Assembly (NCBI RefSeq): GCF_000763805.1 | Contig: NZ_JRKS01000020.1 | Coordinates: 1-50,832 of the forward strand | Direction: 5' to 3' | From: Paracoccus sphaerophysae | Lineage (GTDB): Bacteria; Pseudomonadota; Alphaproteobacteria; Rhodobacterales; Rhodobacteraceae | Length of the DNA stretch: 50,832 nt | Part shown: positions 17,177 through 27,453 of the stretch, in pieces | Layout of the letters: the number at the start of each line of letters is the position of its first letter | Numbering within the stretch: position 1 is the stretch's first letter | The notes under the pieces: generated by a model | Told to the model about the DNA's origin: nothing | Database searches by the model: none | The model's input: only the letters and a program-made list of their open reading frames with translations | Made by a program: the position numbers and the translations under genes

Positions 17177-18537
17177 CCGACGCCGCATCCCAACTGCCCC
17201 GCCCGGTGGGCGCAGTCCCGCCCGCGCGAAAGTCCCTGCTGGAACCAGACGCCCGCACCCGGCGCCGCAACGCCGCCGAAACGCGGTTCCGCGCCTATGG
17301 CATCGCCGCGATCGCGGTGGCGGTGGCGGCGCTGGCATGGTTGCTGTTCGCGATCCTGTCGGACGGGGCCAGCGCCTTTCGCCAGACCTACGCCACCATT
17401 CCGGTGACGCTGGACGCCGCCGTCGTCGATCCCAAGGGCAACCGCGACCCGGCCGAGATGTCGAAGGTCCTGACCCTCAGCTACGGCAAGCTGCTGATGG
17501 ACGGGATGAAGTCCTATGTCGCCAGCAAGAACATCCAGATCGACGGGCTGGACGACGCCGATCTGAAATCCTTCCTGTCCGAACAGGCGCAAGCCAACCT
17601 GCGCCAGCAGGTGCTGGACAACCCCGAACTGGTCGGCCAGGTGGTCACCGTGCCAGCGCTGACCTCGTCGCGCATCGACGGCTATTTCAAGGGCCGGGTG
17701 ACCGCCGAATCCGCCGCCGCCGACATCAAGACCAGCCCCGCGCAGCTGGCTCTGGCCGACGCGATGAAGGCGGACGGCGCGCTGGTGACGCGGTTCAACA
17801 GCGACTTCATCACCAACCCCGACGCGTCCGAGACCCGTGCCGAGGCGGCGGGGCTGGGGGTGGCGATCCTCGGCTCGCTTTACATGATGCTGATCGTGCT
17901 GGTGCTGTCGCTGCCGATCGGGGTCGCAGCGTCGATCTATCTGGAAGAATTTGCGCCCCGGAACCGACTGACCGACTTGATCGAGGTCAACATCGCCAAT
18001 CTCGCCGCGGTGCCCTCGATCGTCTACGGCATCCTTGGCCTGGCGGCGTTCATCAACTTCATGGGGCTGCCGCGCTCGGCGCCCATCGTCGGCGGGCTGG
18101 TGCTGACGCTGATGACGCTGCCCACGATCATCATCGCCACCCGCGCCGCGCTGAAGGCCGTGCCGCCGTCGATCCGCGACGCGGCGCTGGGGGTGGGGGC
18201 GTCGAAGATGCAGACGGTGTTCCACCACGTCCTGCCGCTGGCGATGCCGGGCATCCTGACCGGCACCATCATCGGCCTGGCGCACGCGCTGGGCGAAACC
18301 GCGCCGCTGCTGCTGATCGGCATGGTGGCGTTCGTCAAGGAATATCCGTCCGCGCCGCCCGAGGGTCTGTTCGACCCGGCCTCGGCGCTGCCGGTGCAGA
18401 TCTACAACTGGACGCGGCGCGCCGATCCGGCGTTCTTCGAACGCGCATCGGGCGCCATCATCGTGCTGCTGGTCTTCCTTCTGGCGATGAACCTTCTGGC
18501 CATCTTCCTGCGCCGCAAGTTCGAACGGCGCTGGTGA
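17173..18537 (+). CDS. pstA: Phosphate ABC transporter permease PstA
   Basis: This is the second membrane subunit of the phosphate importer (454 aa). It has one helix near residues 40-60 and a long extracytoplasmic domain to about residue 230 (the extra N-terminal domain seen in alphaproteobacterial PstA). A five-helix permease core follows, containing NIANLAAVPSIVYGILGL and the coupling region SIRDAALGVGASKMQTV. It overlaps pstC by 4 nt. A perfect 16-bp tandem duplication covers its stop codon. Confidence 0.94.
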   Translation: MTDAASQLPRPVGAVPPARKSLLEPDARTRRRNAAETRFRAYGIAAIAVAVAALAWLLFAILSDGASAFRQTYATIPVTLDAAVVDPKGNRDPAEMSKVLTLSYGKLLMDGMKSYVASKNIQIDGLDDADLKSFLSEQAQANLRQQVLDNPELVGQVVTVPALTSSRIDGYFKGRVTAESAAADIKTSPAQLALADAMKADGALVTRFNSDFITNPDASETRAEAAGLGVAILGSLYMMLIVLVLSLPIGVAASIYLEEFAPRNRLTDLIEVNIANLAAVPSIVYGILGLAAFINFMGLPRSAPIVGGLVLTLMTLPTIIIATRAALKAVPPSIRDAALGVGASKMQTVFHHVLPLAMPGILTGTIIGLAHALGETAPLLLIGMVAFVKEYPSAPPEGLFDPASALPVQIYNWTRRADPAFFERASGAIIVLLVFLLAMNLLAIFLRRKFERRW

Positions 18538-18562
18538 GCGAACACGCTGGTGAGCGAACACG
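18531..18562 (+). repeat. Perfect 16-bp tandem duplication across the pstA stop
   Basis: CTGGTGAGCGAACACG occurs twice back to back at 18531-18546 and 18547-18562. The first copy includes the pstA TGA (18535-18537), so the event duplicated the stop region and lengthened the pstA-pstB spacer without changing either protein. Confidence 0.95.
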
Positions 18563-18574
18563 GGGATCCCTAAG

Positions 18575-19378
<804 letters not shown>

Positions 19379-19403
19379 TCACGGACCTTTCGGGAGAGTC
19401 AGC

Positions 19404-20132
19404 ATGAACACCACCGACCGCCACATCGCATCCGCCTTCGACCGCGACCTCGAAACCGTCCAGGCGCTGGTCGTCAAGATGGGCGGGCTGGTGGAATCCG
19501 CGATCAGCGAAGCCGCCGCGGCGCTGGAAGCGCGCGACGAGGATCTGGCCGAAGAGGTCCGCCGCCGCGACAAGGCCATCGACCAGCTGGAACTGCAGAT
19601 CAACGAAGAGGCGGCGCGGCTGATCGCCCTGCGGGCGCCGAACGCTACCGACCTGCGCGTGGTGCTGACCGTCATCAAGATCTCGGCCAGCCTGGAACGG
19701 GTCGGCGATTACGCCAAGAACATCGCCAAGCGCACCCATGTGCTGGCCCACATGCCGCCCATCGACGGTGCCGGCATGGCGCTGCGGCGGATGTCGCAGA
19801 CGGTCGAAAAGCTGATGAAGGACGCGCTGGACAGCTATGTCCACCGCGACGCGGCGCTTGCTGCCGACGTACGCGCCCGCGACCTGGAAGTCGACCAGAT
19901 GTACAACGCACTGTTCCGCGAGTTCCTGACCTACATGATGGAAGACCCGCGCAACATCACCGCCTGCATGCACCTGCATTTCATCACCAAGAACATCGAA
20001 CGGATGGGCGACCACGCCACCTCGATCGCCGAACAGGTGCTGTATCTCGTCTCGGGCGAACTGCCCGACGATCCGCGCCCGAAAAGCGAAAGCGTGGGGC
20101 GTCCGCCCGAGCCTGGCCCCACCGCGAGCTGA
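19404..20132 (+). CDS. phoU: Phosphate signalling regulator PhoU
   Basis: PhoU links the Pst transporter to the PhoR/PhoB two-component system and restrains the regulon when phosphate is plentiful. The 242-residue helical protein has two PhoU repeats, each with the metal-binding pattern E/DxxxD: SLERVGDYAKNIAKR in the first and NIERMGDHATSIAEQ in the second. CGGGAGAGT precedes the ATG. It lies between pstB and phoB, the standard order. Confidence 0.95.
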   Translation: MNTTDRHIASAFDRDLETVQALVVKMGGLVESAISEAAAALEARDEDLAEEVRRRDKAIDQLELQINEEAARLIALRAPNATDLRVVLTVIKISASLERVGDYAKNIAKRTHVLAHMPPIDGAGMALRRMSQTVEKLMKDALDSYVHRDAALAADVRARDLEVDQMYNALFREFLTYMMEDPRNITACMHLHFITKNIERMGDHATSIAEQVLYLVSGELPDDPRPKSESVGRPPEPGPTAS

Positions 20133-20167
20133 GGCCCCGCCCGCCGATCTGACCAGGAGGAACCGGC

Positions 20168-20857
20168 ATGAGCGTCCAGCAACCCTGCGTCCTGCTTGTC
20201 GAGGACGAAAGCGCGCAGCGCGAGGTCCTGACCTACAACCTCGAGGCCGAGGGCTTCCGCGTCGCCGCCGCCGAGACCGGCGACGAGGCGATGCTGCTGG
20301 TGGCCGAGGAAAATCCCGATCTGATGGTGCTGGACTGGATGCTGCCCAACGTCTCGGGGATCGAGATCTGCCGCCGCGTCAAGGCCGACCCCGAGACCCG
20401 GCACATCCCGATCATCATGCTGTCGGCCCGGTCGGACGAGGGCGACCGGGTGCGGGGCCTCGAAACCGGCGCCGACGACTATGTGGTGAAACCCTATTCG
20501 GTGGTCGAGCTGATGGCCCGCGTCCGCACCCAGCTGCGCCGCACCCGCCCGACCACAATGGGCGAACGGCTGAGCTTTCAGGACATCATCCTCGATTCCG
20601 GCGAACACCGGGTGTTCCGGTCGGGCAAGTCGCTGCATCTGGGGCCGACCGAGTTCCGGCTGCTCAGCACGCTGATGGAACGTCCGGGCCGGGTCTGGAC
20701 CCGCGAACAGCTGCTGGACCGGGTCTGGGGGCGCGACATCTATGTGGATACCCGCACCATCGACGTGCATGTCGGCCGGCTGCGCAAGGCGCTGATGGCC
20801 TATGGCGGCGACAACCCCGTCCGTACCGTGCGCGGCACGGGGTATGCGCTGGGCTGA
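20168..20857 (+). CDS. phoB: Phosphate regulon response regulator PhoB
   Basis: PhoB activates Pho-box promoters when phosphorylated by PhoR. The receiver domain has the acidic pair E12/D13, the phospho-acceptor D56 (LMVLDWMLPN) and the switch Lys in YVVKPYS. The C-terminal winged helix contains LGPTEFRLLSTLMERPGRVW and VDVHVGRLRKAL-type recognition sequence (here IDVHVGRLRKAL). AGGAGGAA is a strong ribosome site. phoR is not in this window; the kinase at 1-975 is not adjacent and cannot be assigned as its partner. Confidence 0.95.
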   Translation: MSVQQPCVLLVEDESAQREVLTYNLEAEGFRVAAAETGDEAMLLVAEENPDLMVLDWMLPNVSGIEICRRVKADPETRHIPIIMLSARSDEGDRVRGLETGADDYVVKPYSVVELMARVRTQLRRTRPTTMGERLSFQDIILDSGEHRVFRSGKSLHLGPTEFRLLSTLMERPGRVWTREQLLDRVWGRDIYVDTRTIDVHVGRLRKALMAYGGDNPVRTVRGTGYALG

Positions 20858-20905
20858 CAGGCAAGGCTGACCGGCTGGGCCGACCCGACAGGGCCGGCCA
20901 CGCGG

Positions 20906-21688
20906 TCACACCTCGAAGGCGTTGCGTTCGTGATAGCTGTGCAGGAACGCCCGGATGCGTTCGTCGCGCGGGTTGGCAAAGATTTCCGCCGGGGTCCCCG
21001 CCGCGACCAGCTCACCGCGTTCCATGAACGCCACGCGGTCCGCGACATGGGCGGCAAAGCCCATCTCGTGGGTGACGACGACCATCGTCATGCCCTCGGC
21101 GGCCAGCTGCTTCATCACCGCCAGCACCTCGCCCACCAGTTCCGGGTCCAGCGCGCTGGTCGGTTCGTCGAACAGCATCACCCGCGGCTGCATGGCGATG
21201 GCGCGGGCGATGGCGACGCGCTGCTGCTGGCCGCCCGACAGCCGGGCCGGGTGGTTCGCGGTCTTGTCGCCCAGCCCCACCTTGTCCAGCGCCGCGCGGG
21301 CCTGCGCCTCGGCCTCGGCGCGGGGCAGGCCGCGGACCCGTTCCAGCCCCTCGGCCACGTTCTGCAGAGCGGTCATGTGCGGCCACAGGTTGAACTGCTG
21401 GAACACCATGCCGATGTCGCGCCGCATCTCGCGCAGGCGGCGCCCCGACATCAGCCGCCCGCCGGGCGTGTCATAGCCGATCAGCTGGCCGTCGATGCGG
21501 ATCTCGCCCGCGTCATAGCGTTCCAGGAAGTTGATGCAGCGCAGCAGCGTCGACTTGCCCGACCCGGACGGGCCGATCAGGCAGGTCACCTTGCCGGGCG
21601 GGATGTGCAGGCTGACATCCCGCAGCGCCTGGAAGGGGCCGTAGAACTTGTTGATCCGGGTCATGTCGACCGATGCGGCCTGCGTCAT
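20906..21688 (-). CDS. Polar amino-acid ABC transporter, ATPase
   Basis: This 260-residue ABC ATPase belongs to the HisP/GlnQ group: Walker [11 protein letters not shown]-loop [17 protein letters not shown], signature [14 protein letters not shown], Walker [15 protein letters not shown] and switch His in VTHEMGFA. It is the last gene of a receptor-permease-permease-ATPase set transcribed leftward, directly downstream of the hut genes. That position suggests histidine, urocanate or a related imidazole compound as substrate; this is inference from context. Confidence 0.92.
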   Translation of the reverse strand: MTQAASVDMTRINKFYGPFQALRDVSLHIPPGKVTCLIGPSGSGKSTLLRCINFLERYDAGEIRIDGQLIGYDTPGGRLMSGRRLREMRRDIGMVFQQFNLWPHMTALQNVAEGLERVRGLPRAEAEAQARAALDKVGLGDKTANHPARLSGGQQQRVAIARAIAMQPRVMLFDEPTSALDPELVGEVLAVMKQLAAEGMTMVVVTHEMGFAAHVADRVAFMERGELVAAGTPAEIFANPRDERIRAFLHSYHERNAFEV

Positions 21689-21689
21689 C

Positions 21690-22349
21690 TCAGCCTCTTT
21701 CGATATGCCGCGTCACGCGGGCTTCCAGCCTGCGGCCCAGCCGCGAAATCGTCTCGACCAGCCCCCAGAAGAACAGCGCGAGCACGAAGTTCGCTTCCAG
21801 ATAGCGGAAGGTTTCGGTGGACATGCGTTGGGTCTGATACATCAGCTCGGGCACCGTGATGATCGACAGGATCACGGTTTCCTTGGTCAGGATGATCGAG
21901 AAGTTGACCAGCGCCGGCAGCGCCGACACCAGCGCCAACGGCAGCAGGATGCGCCGCACGATGGAGGGTTCCGGGATGCCCACGGCGCGCGCGGCCTCGA
22001 TCTGGCCATGCGGCACGGCGCCGAAGCCCGAGCGGAAGATTTCCGCGAAATAGGGGCTGCCATAGACGGTCAGGCCCAAGAGCCCCGCGGGCAGCGCGTC
22101 CAGCCGCAGCCCGACCAGCGGGCCACCGTAATACAGCACGAACAGCTGGACGAGGAACGGGGTGCCGCGGATCACCTCGATATAGGCGCGCAGCAGCCAG
22201 TTGAGCCAGCGCGGCCCGTAGCGTTGCGCGAGCGCGATCATCAGGCCCAGAGCCATCGACAAGACCGTGCCCGCCAGCCAGCAGAACACCGTGATGCCGA
22301 AGCCGCGCAGCAGCATCGGGCCGTATTGCTGAAGAACCGACAGCTCCAT
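21690..22349 (-). CDS. Polar amino-acid ABC transporter permease (second)
   Basis: This is a HisM/GlnP-type permease of 219 aa: [20 protein letters not shown], then the signature [21 protein letters not shown] and the coupling motif [20 protein letters not shown]. The ATG at 22349 shares its A with the TGA of the upstream permease gene (TGATG), so the two are translationally coupled; the longer open frame upstream is the other permease read out of frame. It ends 1 bp before the ATPase start. Confidence 0.92.
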   Translation of the reverse strand: MELSVLQQYGPMLLRGFGITVFCWLAGTVLSMALGLMIALAQRYGPRWLNWLLRAYIEVIRGTPFLVQLFVLYYGGPLVGLRLDALPAGLLGLTVYGSPYFAEIFRSGFGAVPHGQIEAARAVGIPEPSIVRRILLPLALVSALPALVNFSIILTKETVILSIITVPELMYQTQRMSTETFRYLEANFVLALFFWGLVETISRLGRRLEARVTRHIERG

Positions 22350-22996
22350 CAGATCGCCATCCTGTGTTCCAGCCAGCGGCCGAGGGCCGCGAGGCACAGG
22401 TTGATCGCCAGGTAGATGCAGGCCGCGGCCAGGTAGACTTCCAGCGGGCGGAAGGTCGTGGCCGCCTGCGCCTGGCTGGCGCGGGTCAGTTCCAGGATGC
22501 CCACGACCGAGACCAGCGAGGACGCCTTGACCAGCAGGATCAGCTCGTTGACCAGCGCCGGCAGGGACATCACCACCGCCTGCGGCAGGATGATCCGGCG
22601 CCAGATCGTCGCCGGGCCCATGCCGATCGCCTGGGCGGCCTCGGTCTGTCCCCCCGGCAATGCGCCGATCGCGCCGCGCCAGATTTCCGAGATATAGGCC
22701 GACGCGCAGATGCCCACGGTGACCACGGCGGCGACCAGCGGAGGCACGTCGATGCCGATCACCGGCAGCAGGTAGAACATCAGCAGCAGCTGCACCAGCA
22801 GCGGCACGCCGCGCAGAAAACTGACCCACAGCGCCCCGATCCCGCGCGCCAGCCGCGAGCCGGACAGCCGCATCGCGCAGACCACGACGCCGATCACCAG
22901 CCCCAGCGCGATGCCCAGGCACGACACCAACAGCGTATAGCGCGCTGCCCAGGCGAGCGGCACGAAGGCGTCAAGGAATGTCTGGATGGAAAACAT
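22349..22996 (-). CDS. Polar amino-acid ABC transporter permease (first)
   Basis: This is a HisQ/GlnP-type inner-membrane permease of about 215 aa with SFLRGVPLLVQLLLMFYLLP and the coupling region EAAQAIGMGPATIWRRIILP. GTG (22999) and ATG (22996) are adjacent possible starts; ATG is preferred. It pairs with the other permease through the TGATG overlap, presumably as a heterodimer in the importer. Confidence 0.91.
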   Translation of the reverse strand: MFSIQTFLDAFVPLAWAARYTLLVSCLGIALGLVIGVVVCAMRLSGSRLARGIGALWVSFLRGVPLLVQLLLMFYLLPVIGIDVPPLVAAVVTVGICASAYISEIWRGAIGALPGGQTEAAQAIGMGPATIWRRIILPQAVVMSLPALVNELILLVKASSLVSVVGILELTRASQAQAATTFRPLEVYLAAACIYLAINLCLAALGRWLEHRMAI

Positions 22997-23033
22997 CACG
23001 GCCTGTCGACAAGGGGGGACCGGGGCGGACAGC

Positions 23034-23093
23034 GCCCGGGCGTGGCCCCGGGCGAAGATCGCCCGAAGCGTGGTTCAAAGGGCGCAGGCGCCC
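23034..23093 (-). terminator. Two hairpins between receptor and permease genes
   Basis: Reading leftward after the receptor stop, GGGCGCCTGCGCCC (23093-23080) forms a hairpin followed by TTTG. A second hairpin, GCCCGGG-N6-CCCGGGC, spans 23034-23053. They probably cause partial termination so that the binding protein is made in excess. Confidence 0.45.
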
Positions 23094-23097
23094 GGGG

Positions 23098-23919
23098 TCA
23101 GTTCGCCACCGGCTCCAGCGGCAGGTCGGTGGCGGTGCCCAGCCATTTTTCCTGGATCGCCTTGATCCGGCCGTCGTCGGTCATCTTCTTGATCGCGTCC
23201 TCGATGGCCTTGCGGAGGCTTTCGCTGTCATCGCCCTTGCGCAGCACCCAGGCGAAATAGCTGGGCTTGCCGAACTGCGCCGGCTCGAACAGGGCAAAGG
23301 TCTCGGGGCGGTTCTTCACCAGGTAGGTGAGGTTCGGCAGCGACCCCGCCACCGCGTCCAGCCGGCCCGCGGCGAGGTCGGCATAGGCCTCGTCGGTGGT
23401 GCCGTATTCCTTGACGGTCACGCCGCCCAGCTCGTTGCCATAGGCTTCCAGCTGGCGGAACTGCGCGGTGCCCTGCTGAACGCCGACGGTCTTGCCCTTG
23501 ATGTCCTCGGGCTTGGTCAGGTCCTTGTTCGAGGCCGCCTTGACCAGCGACACGGTCGCGTCGGCGATCGGCGGGGTGAAGGTGTAACGCTCCAGCCGTT
23601 CGGCGGTCACGGTGACGGGGGCGATGACAATGTCGAACTTCTTGACCTCGAGCCCCGGCAGCTCGGCCGTCCACGGGATGTCCTGATAGACCGGCTCGAC
23701 GCCGATTTCCTTGGCGACCTCGTCGAACAGGTCCTTGGTCATGCCCTCGTACGTGCCGTTGTTCAGCATGTCGAAGGGCGCATAGTGCATGTCGGTCGCG
23801 GTCACGATCTTGCCGGCGGCCTTGATGTCGGCCAGCTGGTCGGCCAGTGCGCCGGTGGCGGCCATCGCCAGGGCCGCGGCGCCGAACAGCGCGGATTTCA
23901 GGGACGTGCGGATGGTCAT
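23098..23919 (-). CDS. Amino-acid ABC transporter substrate-binding protein (family 3)
   Basis: This is a periplasmic receptor of 273 aa. The ATG at 23919 (MTIRTSLKSALFGAAALAM) gives a Sec signal peptide with cleavage near GALA-DQ; AGGAGAGGA is its ribosome site. The mature part has the family-3 pattern ATDMHYAPFDMLNNGTYEGM, a ligand-contact region FTPPIADATVSLVK and VGVQQGTAQFRQLE. It starts 78 bp after hutD ends, in the same direction, so transcription of the hut operon may continue into the transporter. The ligand is unproven; histidine or an imidazole acid is the best guess from context. Confidence 0.92.
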   Translation of the reverse strand: MTIRTSLKSALFGAAALAMAATGALADQLADIKAAGKIVTATDMHYAPFDMLNNGTYEGMTKDLFDEVAKEIGVEPVYQDIPWTAELPGLEVKKFDIVIAPVTVTAERLERYTFTPPIADATVSLVKAASNKDLTKPEDIKGKTVGVQQGTAQFRQLEAYGNELGGVTVKEYGTTDEAYADLAAGRLDAVAGSLPNLTYLVKNRPETFALFEPAQFGKPSYFAWVLRKGDDSESLRKAIEDAIKKMTDDGRIKAIQEKWLGTATDLPLEPVAN

Positions 23920-23997
23920 GGGTCGTTCCTCTCCTGTCGGGCGGGTTATGCAGGCGGCGCCCCTGCCCGGCGGGCGCCGCAACTGTGGCGGGCCGAT

Positions 23998-24582
23998 CTA
24001 ACCGTCGGTCGCGCCGGAAATCCAGTGTCGTGCGCGGGCCGGGCGGATCACCACCGCCAGCGCGGGGCCGGCTGCCGTGATCGTGTCCAGCCCGCCCGCC
24101 GCATCGGCGAGCAGCGTATCGCCAGGGCTCAAGGGGGAGCCGCCGGCGGGGTCCGGTTGCGCGCCCAGCGCCACCAGCGCGACGCAGCCCGGCGGCAGCG
24201 CCTCGCCCGCACCGATCTGCGCGACATGGTGGCACAGCACGCCGCGCCGCGTCATCACGTTAAGGTCAGTCACGGGGCCGCCGCTCAGGCGTCCCGTCAC
24301 CGCCGCATCGCCCGGAAAGGACAGCGGCGCATCGCCGGGCACCAGCCGCACGGCCGCGCCGCCGAAATCGAGCTCCAGCCCCGCGCCCTGCAGCAGCGTC
24401 AGCGTGCGGTCGATGCCGGCGAAGGCCGAGAACGGGCCGTCCGCCGCCACCTCGGCCATGCTGAGCCGCCAGTCGAACCGGGCCACGTCGGCGCCGTCGG
24501 GGCCGACGGCGATCTGCCACGTCACGCCGCCGCCGTTGCGCCACGGCTGCGGCGTCAGCTCCGCCCGCCGGACCAGCCTCAT
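23998..24582 (-). CDS. hutD: HutD family protein
   Basis: HutD is a cupin-fold protein found in many histidine-utilisation operons and thought to limit or sense pathway flux, perhaps by binding an intermediate such as formylglutamate or urocanate. The 194-residue protein begins [19 protein letters not shown], the family signature, and contains [19 protein letters not shown]. Its ATG overlaps the hutU stop by 4 nt. Confidence 0.9.
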   Translation of the reverse strand: MRLVRRAELTPQPWRNGGGVTWQIAVGPDGADVARFDWRLSMAEVAADGPFSAFAGIDRTLTLLQGAGLELDFGGAAVRLVPGDAPLSFPGDAAVTGRLSGGPVTDLNVMTRRGVLCHHVAQIGAGEALPPGCVALVALGAQPDPAGGSPLSPGDTLLADAAGGLDTITAAGPALAVVIRPARARHWISGATDG

Positions 24583-26288
24583 CCCAGGATGCCCGGCAGG
24601 TTCAGCTGGTGCTCGCGGGCGCAGTCGATGGCGATGTCATAGCCCGCATCGGCGTGGCGCATGACGCCGGTGGCCGGGTCGTTCCACAGCACCCTCGCGA
24701 TGCGGCGGTCGGCGTCCTCGGTCCCGTCGCAGCAGATCACCATGCCGGAGTGCTGCGAGAACCCCATGCCGACCCCGCCGCCGTGATGCAGCGACACCCA
24801 GGTTGCGCCCGAGGCCGTGTTCAGCAGCGCGTTCAGCAGCGGCCAGTCCGACACCGCGTCGGAGCCGTCCTTCATCGCCTCGGTCTCGCGGTTGGGGCTG
24901 GCCACGGACCCCGAATCGAGGTGGTCGCGGCCGATCACCACCGGCGCCTTCAGCTCGCCATTGCGGACCATCTCGTTGATCGCCAGCCCCGCGCGGTGCC
25001 GGTCGCCAAGGCCGATCCACATGATCCGCGCCGGCAGGCCCTGGAAGGCGATTCGGTCGCGCGCCATGTCCAGCCAGTTGTGCAGGTGGGTGTTCTCGGG
25101 GAACAGCTCCTTCATCTTGGCGTCGGTCTTGTAGATATCCTCGGGATCGCCCGACAGCGCCGCCCAGCGGAACGGGCCGATGCCGCGGCAGAACAGCGGG
25201 CGGATATAGGCCGGCACGAAGCCCGGGAAGGCAAAGGCGTTCTCCAGCCCTTCTTCAAGCGCGACCTGGCGGATGTTGTTGCCGTAATCGACGGTCGGCA
25301 CGCCGGCGTTCCAGAAATCGACCATCGCCGCGACGTGGCGCATCATGCTGGCGCGGGCGGCGTGTTCGACGGCCTTCGGCTCGGTTTCCTGGCGGGCGCG
25401 CCATTCCGCAACCGACCAGCCCAGCGGCAGATAGCCGTGGATCGGGTCATGGGCCGAGGTCTGGTCGGTGACGATGTCGGGGCGGCTGTTCGGCATCGGC
25501 TCGCCCGCCTTCATCCGGCGCACCAGTTCCGGGAACACCTCGGCGGCGTTGCCGATCAGCGCCACGGATTTCGCCTCGCCAGCGCTGGTCCAGCGGTCGA
25601 TCATCGCCAGCGCCTCGTCGAGGCTGTGGGTCTTTTCGTCGCAATAGCGGGTGCGGATGCGGAAATCGGCGCGGGTCTCGTCGCATTCGACGGCGAGGCA
25701 GCAGGCGCCGGCCATCACCGCGGCCAGCGGCTGCGCGCCGCCCATGCCGCCAAGGCCCGCGGTCAGGATCCACTTGCCCTTGAGGCTGCCGTCATAATGC
25801 TGCCGTCCGGCCTCGGCGAAGGTCTCGTAGGTGCCCTGCACGATGCCCTGGGTGCCGATATAGATCCACGACCCCGCGGTCATCTGGCCGTACATCGCCA
25901 GCCCCTTGCGGTCGAGTTCGTTGAAATGTTCCCACGTTGCCCAGTGCGGCACGAGGTTCGAGTTGGCGATCAGCACCCGCGGCGCGTCCTTGTGCGTCTG
26001 GAACACGCCGACCGGCTTGCCGGACTGCACCAGCAGCGTCTGGTCCTCGTCCAGTTCGCGCAAAGCCGCGGCGATCTTGTCGAAATCGTCCCAGGTGCGG
26101 GCGGCGCGGCCGATGCCGCCATAGACGACCAGCTCGTGCGGGTTCTCGGCCACGTCGGGATGCAGGTTGTTCATCAGCATCCGCAGCGGCGCCTCTGTCA
26201 GCCAGCTTTTCGCGGTGATCTCGGTGCCCGTCGCCGGGTAGATGTCGCGGGCATTGTGGCGCGGGTTGGGGGTCGGAATGTTCATCAT
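24579..26288 (-). CDS. hutU: Urocanate hydratase (HutU)
   Basis: HutU converts urocanate to imidazolonepropionate using tightly bound NAD+. The protein starts [20 protein letters not shown] and has the strongly conserved [19 protein letters not shown] nucleotide-binding segment, [17 protein letters not shown] and [19 protein letters not shown]. At about 569 aa it is full length. ATG codons at 26288 and 26285 are adjacent; GAGAGGG lies 2 or 5 nt before them, slightly favouring the second. It starts 7 bp after the acyl-CoA dehydrogenase ends and overlaps hutD by 4 nt. Confidence 0.97.
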   Translation of the reverse strand: MMNIPTPNPRHNARDIYPATGTEITAKSWLTEAPLRMLMNNLHPDVAENPHELVVYGGIGRAARTWDDFDKIAAALRELDEDQTLLVQSGKPVGVFQTHKDAPRVLIANSNLVPHWATWEHFNELDRKGLAMYGQMTAGSWIYIGTQGIVQGTYETFAEAGRQHYDGSLKGKWILTAGLGGMGGAQPLAAVMAGACCLAVECDETRADFRIRTRYCDEKTHSLDEALAMIDRWTSAGEAKSVALIGNAAEVFPELVRRMKAGEPMPNSRPDIVTDQTSAHDPIHGYLPLGWSVAEWRARQETEPKAVEHAARASMMRHVAAMVDFWNAGVPTVDYGNNIRQVALEEGLENAFAFPGFVPAYIRPLFCRGIGPFRWAALSGDPEDIYKTDAKMKELFPENTHLHNWLDMARDRIAFQGLPARIMWIGLGDRHRAGLAINEMVRNGELKAPVVIGRDHLDSGSVASPNRETEAMKDGSDAVSDWPLLNALLNTASGATWVSLHHGGGVGMGFSQHSGMVICCDGTEDADRRIARVLWNDPATGVMRHADAGYDIAIDCAREHQLNLPGILG

Positions 26289-26295
26289 GTCCCTC

Positions 26296-27453
26296 TCAGG
26301 CCAGCAGGCGGCCGGCAATGATGTTGCGCTGGATTTCGGACGAGCCTTCGTAGATCCGCATGATCCGCAGGTCGCGGACATGGCGTTCCAGCGGGAAGTT
26401 GCGGGTGAAGCCATAGCCGCCGTGGATCTGCAGCGCCGCGTCGGCGATGCGGCCGGCGGCTTCGGAGGCGAACAGCTTGGCCTTGCTGGCCGCGGTGCTG
26501 AAGCGCTTGCCCGACCCGTCATGCAGCGCCTGGCGCTGGCGGGCGGCCTCGTGGCCCAGCAGTTCGGCGGCTGACAGGTCGGTCGCCATGTCGGCCAGCA
26601 TCCACTGGATGCCCTGCCGCGCGGCCAGCGGCTCGCCGCCGATGATTCGGGTCTTGGCCCAGTCGCGGGCCGCGCTCAGCGCCGCGCGGGCGATGCCGGT
26701 GGCCATCGCGGCGACCTCGATGCGGCCGTTGTCCAGCACCTGCATGGCGGTGCGGAAGCCCGAGCCCTCGGCCCCGACGCGGTTCGCGTCCGGGACGGTC
26801 AGGTCGAGGTCCAGTTCCCACACATGGCCGCCACGCAGCCCCATGGTCTGTTCCACCCGGCCCGGAGTCAGCCCGGGCGTGCCCTTTTCGACGACGAAGG
26901 CGGAAATCCCGCGATGCGCGGCGTCCGGGTCGGTCACCGCATAGACGACGATGAAATCGGCCACCCCGCCGTTCGAGATGAAGCACTTGCGCCCGCGGAT
27001 GCGCCAGCCGTCGCCCTCGCGGGTGGCCCGGGTGCGCATGTCGGCGGGGTCGGACCCGGCGTTCGGCTCGGTCAGGCCAAAGGCGCCCAGCAGCTTGCCT
27101 TCGGCGGCGTCGGGCAGGATGCGGGCGCGCAGCGTGTCGTCGGCCCCGATCAGGATCGAATCGGTCGCGAGGTAATGCGCCGTTAGCGCCGACACGGTCG
27201 ACCCGCAGCCGCCGGCGACCGCCGCCACCGCCTCGAACAGCGCGTGGGCCGAGATATCCGCGCCGCCCCAGCGTTCGGGCAGGTTGGCGCCCATCATTCC
27301 CAGCGCCGCCAGACCGGCCAGCTGGGCGTGAACGAACGCGCCGCTTTCGTCGGTGGCGGCGGCGCGCGGCACCAGCTCGTCGGCGGCAAAGCGCTGCAGC
27401 ACGGACAGAAAGTCGCGCTCGGAGTCGCTCAGAAGATGGTCGTAGTCATTCAT
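26296..27453 (-). CDS. Acyl-CoA dehydrogenase embedded in the hut operon
   Basis: This flavoenzyme family introduces a 2,3 double bond into a CoA thioester. The 385-residue protein has the FAD/substrate motif [11 protein letters not shown] (near residue 125), KCFISNGG, the helical C-terminal domain and [19 protein letters not shown]. The catalytic base is the Glu of [11 protein letters not shown] (E369). It overlaps the CoA transferase gene by 4 nt and lies 7 bp before hutU, so it is co-translated with hut genes. No other fatty-acid or branched-chain degradation gene is near. A substrate such as imidazolepropionyl-CoA (product urocanyl-CoA) would fit the location; this is inference. Confidence 0.93.
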   Translation of the reverse strand: MNDYDHLLSDSERDFLSVLQRFAADELVPRAAATDESGAFVHAQLAGLAALGMMGANLPERWGGADISAHALFEAVAAVAGGCGSTVSALTAHYLATDSILIGADDTLRARILPDAAEGKLLGAFGLTEPNAGSDPADMRTRATREGDGWRIRGRKCFISNGGVADFIVVYAVTDPDAAHRGISAFVVEKGTPGLTPGRVEQTMGLRGGHVWELDLDLTVPDANRVGAEGSGFRTAMQVLDNGRIEVAAMATGIARAALSAARDWAKTRIIGGEPLAARQGIQWMLADMATDLSAAELLGHEAARQRQALHDGSGKRFSTAASKAKLFASEAAGRIADAALQIHGGYGFTRNFPLERHVRDLRIMRIYEGSSEIQRNIIAGRLLA

